Shown in pieces: positions 59,431 to 64,000 of a stretch of DNA of 64,000 nt. A model generated the notes under the pieces. That model saw only the letters and a program-made list of their open reading frames with translations, made no database searches and had not been told where the DNA came from. Every line of letters begins with the position of its first letter. Positions within the stretch are counted from its first letter, which is position 1. This stretch comes from Oscillospiraceae bacterium (lineage in GTDB: Bacteria; Bacillota; Clostridia; Oscillospirales; Oscillospiraceae). The stretch covers positions 1 through 64,000 of the forward strand of contig CACZPK010000059.1 of NCBI GenBank assembly GCA_902783035.1. Reading direction: 5' to 3'. A program made the position numbers and the translations under genes.

Positions 59431-60654
59431 ATGATCAAGAGAATGACGAGCAACGCGGAAGTCATCGAAAACGGCGACAAGTACCTCTATGGCAACCATA
59501 TTCGTATGCCCATCGCCATGAAGCGCGGCGAGGGCTGCTGGGTCTTCGATGAAGACGGCAACAAGTACCTCGACTACGTCGGTGGTATTGCCGTCAACGG
59601 CCTCGGCCATTGCCATCCCCGCATTCAGGCGTGCCTGAAGGAGCGCGCGGAGACGATGCTCCACTGCTCCAACTACTTCTACAATGAGCCTGCCGTGCAG
59701 ACCGCAAAGCTGATCGTCGAGAACAGCTGCTTTGAGAAGGTGCTGTTCGCCAACTCCGGCGCCGAGGCAAACGAGGGCCAGATCAAGCTGGCGCGCAAGT
59801 ATGCCAAGGATCACGGCCATCCCGAGCGTTTCGTCGTCATCACGATGAAGAACAGCTTCCACGGCCGTACGCTTGCCACCTGCACCGCTACCGGCCAGTA
59901 CGGTGTGCACCGTTACTTTGAGCCGCTGCCCGCAGGTTTCCGCTATGCGACGTTCAATGATCTTGACAGCGTTAAGGCGCTCGTTGACGAGTACACCTGC
60001 GCCATCCTTACCGAGCCGGTGCAGGGCGAGGGCGGCGTTCGTCCCGCCAGCAAGGAGTTCCTGCAGGGTCTGCGCGATCTGTGCGATGAGAAGGGCATCC
60101 TGCTGATGTTCGACGAAGTGCAGGTTGGCTCCGGTCGCACGGGCAAGCTCTTTGCGCACCAGTATTATGGCGTGGAGCCGGATTGCTGCTCCATGGCGAA
60201 GGCGCTCGGTTCCGGCGTGCCCATCGCGGCTGTCTGCGCCAAGGGCGACGCGGCGAAGACGCTTACCCCCGGCACCCACGGTTCGACGTTCGCGGGCGGC
60301 CCGCTTGCCTGCGCGCTGGCGATGACCACGCTGGACGTGATGATCAACGAGGGCGTGCTCGACAACTGCACCAAGGTCGGCGAGTACTTCCGCAAGCAGG
60401 CGCATGAGGTCATCGAGAAGCATCATCCCGACGCCATCGACGAGATCCGCGGCCTCGGCCTGATCAACGGTATCCAGCTCAAGAAGGAGAGTGGCCAGCC
60501 CGTGGTTGACCTCTGCTTCAAGGACAGCAAGGTGCTCATCAACAACACCAACGGCAACGTGCTGCGCTTCATTCCGCCGCTGGTTACCACCGAGGCGGAG
60601 GTCGACATCGTGATCAAGGCAGTCGACGATGCCATGACCAAGCTCGGCTGGTAA
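59431..60654 (+). CDS. argD: Acetylornithine aminotransferase
   Basis: PLP transaminase of class III, 407 aa, forming N-acetylornithine. GGIAVNGLGHCHP near the N-terminus, the PLP loop NSGAEANEGQIKLAR, LMFDEVQVGSGRTG, and the PLP lysine in SMAKALGSGVP near residue 255. ATG 59431 (GGGAGGAAT upstream) is 34 nt after argB. Last gene of the operon; argF and argG are not in the window. Confidence 0.96.
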   Translation: MIKRMTSNAEVIENGDKYLYGNHIRMPIAMKRGEGCWVFDEDGNKYLDYVGGIAVNGLGHCHPRIQACLKERAETMLHCSNYFYNEPAVQTAKLIVENSCFEKVLFANSGAEANEGQIKLARKYAKDHGHPERFVVITMKNSFHGRTLATCTATGQYGVHRYFEPLPAGFRYATFNDLDSVKALVDEYTCAILTEPVQGEGGVRPASKEFLQGLRDLCDEKGILLMFDEVQVGSGRTGKLFAHQYYGVEPDCCSMAKALGSGVPIAAVCAKGDAAKTLTPGTHGSTFAGGPLACALAMTTLDVMINEGVLDNCTKVGEYFRKQAHEVIEKHHPDAIDEIRGLGLINGIQLKKESGQPVVDLCFKDSKVLINNTNGNVLRFIPPLVTTEAEVDIVIKAVDDAMTKLGW

Positions 60655-60667
60655 GAGTATGCTCTGC

Positions 60668-60701
60668 TCCCGGGGAGAGCCATGGATTGCTCTCCCCGGG
60701 A
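60668..60701. terminator. Hairpin after argD
   Basis: TCCCGGGGAGAGC / GCTCTCCCCGGGA with an 8-nt loop, no T-run directly after. Strong stem; may stop transcription or stabilise the arg mRNA. Confidence 0.6.
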
Positions 60702-60893
60702 AATAAGGTCTATTAAAAAAATCAATGAAACGCTTGCCAAACGCAGACGGCTGTGTTACCATGACGCAGGAAAGGGGTGACGCCGTAGGTATTTGGTAGG
60801 CAATTCAAGTGGGAGAAGGTCCGTATTTTACCGTAAAACGCAGTTTACCTCAAACAAAACGTAAGTTTTTTCAGAAAGGTTGGTAACAAAACA

Positions 60894-62363
60894 ATGAGCG
60901 ATGAGAAGAAAAACTTTCCGCAGCCCAAACTGTGGCACTCGCTGGTCGTACTGCTTATTACGATCGCTGTGATGGCCAGCTCCATCATGGAGTTTGACAG
61001 CCCGCTGTTCATGGGTGTCGACGAGGTCCACGCCCCGATGTTCCTTGGCGTGTGCGCTGCGGCGATCATGGCGCTGTGCATCGGTTTCAAGTGGGAAGAC
61101 CTGGAGAAGATGATGATGGACGGCATTTATAAGGCCCTCCAGTCCATCATTATTCTCGCAGTTGTCGGTATTCTGGTCGGTGTTTGGATCGACGCGGGCG
61201 TTGTCCCGACGATGATCTACTACGGTCTCAAGATCCTCAGCCCGAAGATCTTCCTCGTGGCGGTGGTGCTGATCTGCTCCATCACCTCTCTGGCGACCGG
61301 TACGTCCTGGGGCACGATGGCGTCCATGGGTGTTGCTTTCCTCGGTATCTCCTACGGCATGGGCCTTAATCCGGCGATCACCGTCGGTGCGGTGCTGGCC
61401 GGTGCCTACTTCGGCGATAAGATGTCTCCGCTGTCCGATACCACCAACCTCGCGCCGGCTATGGCGGGCACGGACGTCATGACGCACGTCAAGTTCATGC
61501 TGCTGCCCACCGGTATCACCTATGTGATCTGCCTGGCCGTGTTCCTGGTATTTGGCTTTACGGGTATCAGCGGCAGCGCTGATATGAGCCAGGCGGCCGA
61601 GCTGGGCGACGCCATCGGCAACCTCTTCAACACCAATCCGTTGCTGCTCCTGCCGCCGGTCATCGTCATTGTGGCGATCGCGTTGAAGGTGCCTGCAATC
61701 CCCGGCATCACGCTCGGCATTTTCTCCGGCGGTCTGCTGGGTATCCTGTTCCAGCCGAGCTGCAACCTCGGCAGCCTGCTCGTTGCGAGCTACGGCGGTT
61801 ATTCCCTCAGCGCTTCCACCGGCCTTGAGGCAGTGGACGGCCTGCTGGAGCGCGGCGGTATCACCTCCATGCTGTTCTCCATCTCCCTGACCATCATTGC
61901 GATGATGTTCGGCGGTATCATGGAAGGCACCGGCATGATGGCGGTTGTCGTCGAGCAGATCAAGAAACTCGTTAAGAGCCCCGCGGGTCTCGTTACTGCG
62001 ACTGAGGTTACCTGCCTGGTGTCCAACGCCACGATGCCCGAGCAGTACATCTCCATCATCATTCCCGGTCGTATGTATGCTGAGGAGTATGAGAAGATGG
62101 GCCTGCATCCCGCGTGCCTGTCGAACGCGCTGGAAAGCTCCGGTACGGTCACGTCCGCGCTGGTGCCGTGGAACACCTGCGGCGCGTACATCACGTCCAC
62201 GCTGGGCCTGAAGGCCTGGAGCGCGACCGCCAACGGCGGTGCCTATGGCCCCTACGCCATCTTCAACTGGCTCATGCCGATCATGAACATCATCCTTGCC
62301 TACGTCGGCCTGACGGTTGCGGATATGAACAACGTACGCCTCGCCAAGAAGAAAAAGGCATAA
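60894..62363 (+). CDS. nhaC: NhaC-family Na+/H+ antiporter-like transporter
   Basis: Membrane transporter of 489 aa with about 11-12 helices. Family signature GTSWGTMASMGVAFLGI near residue 140 and GDKMSPLSDTTNLAPA near 178 are intact. Upstream AGAAAGGTTGG may be the ribosome site. Many NhaC relatives exchange organic substrates rather than just Na+/H+. It is 15 nt before the racemase-like gene, so an amino-acid role is possible. Confidence 0.9.
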   Translation: MSDEKKNFPQPKLWHSLVVLLITIAVMASSIMEFDSPLFMGVDEVHAPMFLGVCAAAIMALCIGFKWEDLEKMMMDGIYKALQSIIILAVVGILVGVWIDAGVVPTMIYYGLKILSPKIFLVAVVLICSITSLATGTSWGTMASMGVAFLGISYGMGLNPAITVGAVLAGAYFGDKMSPLSDTTNLAPAMAGTDVMTHVKFMLLPTGITYVICLAVFLVFGFTGISGSADMSQAAELGDAIGNLFNTNPLLLLPPVIVIVAIALKVPAIPGITLGIFSGGLLGILFQPSCNLGSLLVASYGGYSLSASTGLEAVDGLLERGGITSMLFSISLTIIAMMFGGIMEGTGMMAVVVEQIKKLVKSPAGLVTATEVTCLVSNATMPEQYISIIIPGRMYAEEYEKMGLHPACLSNALESSGTVTSALVPWNTCGAYITSTLGLKAWSATANGGAYGPYAIFNWLMPIMNIILAYVGLTVADMNNVRLAKKKKA

Positions 62364-62378
62364 GGAAAGGAAACGGCT

Positions 62379-63461
62379 ATGAACAGGGATCGTTACCCGC
62401 AACTGGAAGTCGATCCCGGCAAGCTGAAAGAAAACCTGACAGCGCTCCGGGAGCGCTGTCAGGATTCTTTTGTCGGGATCATCGGCGTTGTCAAGGGCGT
62501 CAACGCATGGGAGCCGGTCGTGCGCGTATATGACGAGATGGGATTCCCGTACCTTGCATCCTCCCGCGTCGACCAGCTGCGCAAGATGCGCGATTACGGC
62601 GTCAAAACGCCGCTTATGCTCATTCGTGTCCCGATGCGCTCGGAACTGGGTGACGTGGTTTCGATCGCGGACGCGAGCCTGCAAAGCGACCTCGGTACCC
62701 TCCGTGCCGTTGATGCGGAGGCGGCGCGTCAGGGCCGGACGCACGGCGTGCTGCTGATGATCGACCTCGGCGACCTGCGCGAGGGGTTCTGGAGCGCGGA
62801 GGAGCTGATCGACGCTGCCGTGGAGGTCGAAAACGATCTGACGCACCTGCGCCTGCTGGGTGTGGGCGTGAACCTGAGCTGCTACGGCTCGATCCGGCCG
62901 GATAAGCGCAATATGCAGGGCTTGGCGAGCCTTGCGTTCGACGTGGAGCGTGCGATCGGGCGGCCCATCGACCTTGTCAGCGGCGGCGCATCGACTTCGA
63001 CGTATATGGTGCTCAACGGCACGATGCCCGGGCGCATCAACAATCTGCGCCTCGGTGAGATTGGCCTGGTTGGACGTGCCAACTACGGCTGCGACCCTGA
63101 TTTTACTCACCGCGATGTATTCACGCTGCGCGCCGAGGTGGTCGAATGCCGCGACAAGCCCAGCTTTCCGGTCGGGCAGCTGACGGTGGACGCCTTTGGA
63201 CATGAGGGCCACTACGTTGACCGCGGCATTCGCCGCCGCGCGCTGCTTGCCGTGGGCAAAGTGGATTACGGCGATTGGGCGGATCTCAAACCGCGCATGG
63301 CAGGGGTGGAAATCCTTGGTGCTTCCAGCGACCACACCATCGTAGACGTTGAGGCGGTCAAAGATCAGATTAAGGTCGGCGATGTACTGGAATTCGATGT
63401 AAATTATGGCTCGCTCGTTAACCTGACGAATACGCCGGGCGTCTTTCTTGTGAGCAAATAA
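62379..63461 (+). CDS. PLP-dependent ornithine/alanine racemase-like enzyme
   Basis: Fold-III PLP racemase of 360 aa. The PLP lysine is in GVVKGVNAWEPVV near residue 38 and the racemase barrel includes LLMIDLGDLREGFW and LVSGGASTST. This is the ornithine racemase-like branch rather than classical Alr, which has a KANAYG motif. It directly follows the NhaC gene, suggesting import and racemisation of a basic amino acid. Substrate unproven. Confidence 0.82.
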   Translation: MNRDRYPQLEVDPGKLKENLTALRERCQDSFVGIIGVVKGVNAWEPVVRVYDEMGFPYLASSRVDQLRKMRDYGVKTPLMLIRVPMRSELGDVVSIADASLQSDLGTLRAVDAEAARQGRTHGVLLMIDLGDLREGFWSAEELIDAAVEVENDLTHLRLLGVGVNLSCYGSIRPDKRNMQGLASLAFDVERAIGRPIDLVSGGASTSTYMVLNGTMPGRINNLRLGEIGLVGRANYGCDPDFTHRDVFTLRAEVVECRDKPSFPVGQLTVDAFGHEGHYVDRGIRRRALLAVGKVDYGDWADLKPRMAGVEILGASSDHTIVDVEAVKDQIKVGDVLEFDVNYGSLVNLTNTPGVFLVSK

Positions 63462-63510
63462 GGAATGCTTCACGCGAAATGCGGGAAGCAAACGCCGTGG
63501 GTTTCGGCGC

Positions 63511-63544
63511 AAAGGGCTGCGATACGCGGCCCTTTCGTTTTTTT
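63511..63544 (+). terminator. Terminator after the racemase gene
   Basis: AAAGGGC / GCCCTTT stem with an inner GCG/CGC pair, then CG and seven T. Confidence 0.85.
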
Positions 63545-63555
63545 GACGTTTTTTC

Positions 63556-63584
63556 TTGACAAGTATGCGATTAAAAGGGATACT
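63556..63584 (+). promoter_or_regulatory. Promoter of the membrane sensor gene
   Basis: TTGACA (63556-63561), 17 bp, GATACT (63579-63584). Confidence 0.7.
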
Positions 63585-63611
63585 GTAATCAGGAGAGGGG
63601 GTGGGCGCTGC

Positions 63612-64000
63612 ATGAAGGACGAGAGACTCAGCGTGACAACGCAGGCGGTTATTGCGATCTCCACGCTGTTGCTGGTGGTCAATATTCTGTTGGGCTCCGT
63701 GCTGCTCAGTCGCTCAAAGATGCTCATAAAAACGCTGCTCAATGAGCGGATGCTGGATATTGCAAACACCTCTGCTGCGATGCTTGACGGTGATGCACTG
63801 GCGAAATTGACAGAGGATAGCATCGGTTCGCCCGCTTTCCAAGATTGTTTTGACACACTGAAGGTTTTTCAGGACAATATCGACCTGGAATATATCTACA
63901 CGGTGCGCGATATGGGCGACGGTACGTTTATATTTCTGGTTGACCCTGCGGAGGAAAACCCGGGTGAGTATGGGGCGCAGGTGATGGTAACGGATGCACT
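63612..64000 (+). CDS. Membrane sensor protein, N-terminal part (runs off the window)
   Basis: Starts at ATG 63612 with GGAGAGGGGG upstream. 129 codons are present: a short cytoplasmic end, one membrane helix (AVIAISTLLLVVNILLGSVLL), then the start of an extracytoplasmic sensor domain of Cache type (DIANTSAAMLDGDALAKLTE, DNIDLEYIYTVRDMGDGTF). The output domain (GGDEF, HAMP/kinase or chemotaxis) lies outside the window and cannot be named. Confidence 0.85.
   Translation, partial: MKDERLSVTTQAVIAISTLLLVVNILLGSVLLSRSKMLIKTLLNERMLDIANTSAAMLDGDALAKLTEDSIGSPAFQDCFDTLKVFQDNIDLEYIYTVRDMGDGTFIFLVDPAEENPGEYGAQVMVTDA

Noticed and set aside
60702..60893. Riboswitch upstream of nhaC
   Set aside because: The leader is about 190 nt and could be structured, but I could not match it to a known riboswitch core.
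1..64000. CRISPR arrays, rRNA operons, complete tRNA genes, IS transposases
   Set aside because: No regular spacer-repeat array, rRNA motif, full cloverleaf or DDE transposase was seen. The only regular short repeats are the 23-bp trio at 2600 and the 51-bp coding repeats at 8410.

Overview
The window (64 kb, GC-rich at roughly 58-60 percent by eye, with an AT-richer left edge) reads as the chromosome of a spore-forming, anaerobic, low-redox Clostridia member, most like the Oscillospirales group. Reasons: two sporulation loci (spoIIGA-sigE and spoIIAA-spoIIAB-sigF), a small acid-soluble spore protein (SASP) gene, a [FeFe]-hydrogenase, ferredoxin-type aldo/keto reductase, T-box control of valS, Gram-positive LexA boxes and strong GGAGG ribosome sites. 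The taxon is an inference; no 16S gene is present.

Layout. 1-4.25 kb: right end of an integrated island with type I restriction-modification genes (hsdM, partial hsdS) and a DUF4143-type ATPase, closed by a 3' tRNA fragment that looks like an att site. 4.3-7.7 kb: metallophosphoesterase, RlmA-like methyltransferase, LOG-family and GIY-YIG genes. 8-14 kb: secreted beta-helix protein, WYL regulator, small membrane protein, PrsW protease and a frameshifted regulator-like gene. 14.1-19.5 kb: DUF1538 membrane protein with a tandem PII-like protein, CofE-like ligase, rarA, DUF951. 19.6-27.6 kb: spoIIGA-sigE, a valine T-box controlling a YcxB-like gene and valS, Fe-S aldo/keto reductase, spoIIA operon. 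27.6-32.5 kb: a LexA-box-controlled operon (40-aa membrane protein, radical SAM protein, TIGR03915 partner) divergent from pcrA. 32.5-37.6 kb: frameshifted sigma factor, a two-gene [FeFe]-hydrogenase whose NuoF-like subunit lacks the NADH/FMN half, and a GH36 alpha-galactosidase. 37.7-46.7 kb: GGDEF protein and a segment bounded by the two halves of one SASP gene in opposite orientation. 46.9-49.1 kb: unknown, DUF5662 and radical SAM genes. 49.1-54.9 kb: hom-lysC-asd divergent from thrC-thrH. 55-60.7 kb: LysR regulator divergent from argCJBD. 60.9-64 kb: NhaC antiporter, ornithine/alanine-racemase-like enzyme, start of a membrane sensor.

The most unusual structure is at 39.66-46.65 kb. The N-terminal half of a SASP gene lies on the minus strand at 46651-46560 and the matching C-terminal half, with its terminator, on the plus strand from 39685. 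Each break is flanked by a similar non-SASP arm (AAGATGG ... GGAGGT), and a large serine recombinase gene sits inside the segment next to one break. Flipping the 6.9-kb segment in silico restores one continuous 65-codon SASP gene and joins the two arms into an imperfect palindrome next to the recombinase gene. That is the geometry expected of an attB x attP inversion, so the region may be a recombinase-driven switch acting on a spore gene; a rearranged mobile-element insertion or an assembly artefact are the alternatives.

Several genes carry apparent single-base frameshifts (12.8-13.84 kb, 32.78 kb, possibly spoIIGA and the secreted protein), so some disruptions may be sequencing errors.
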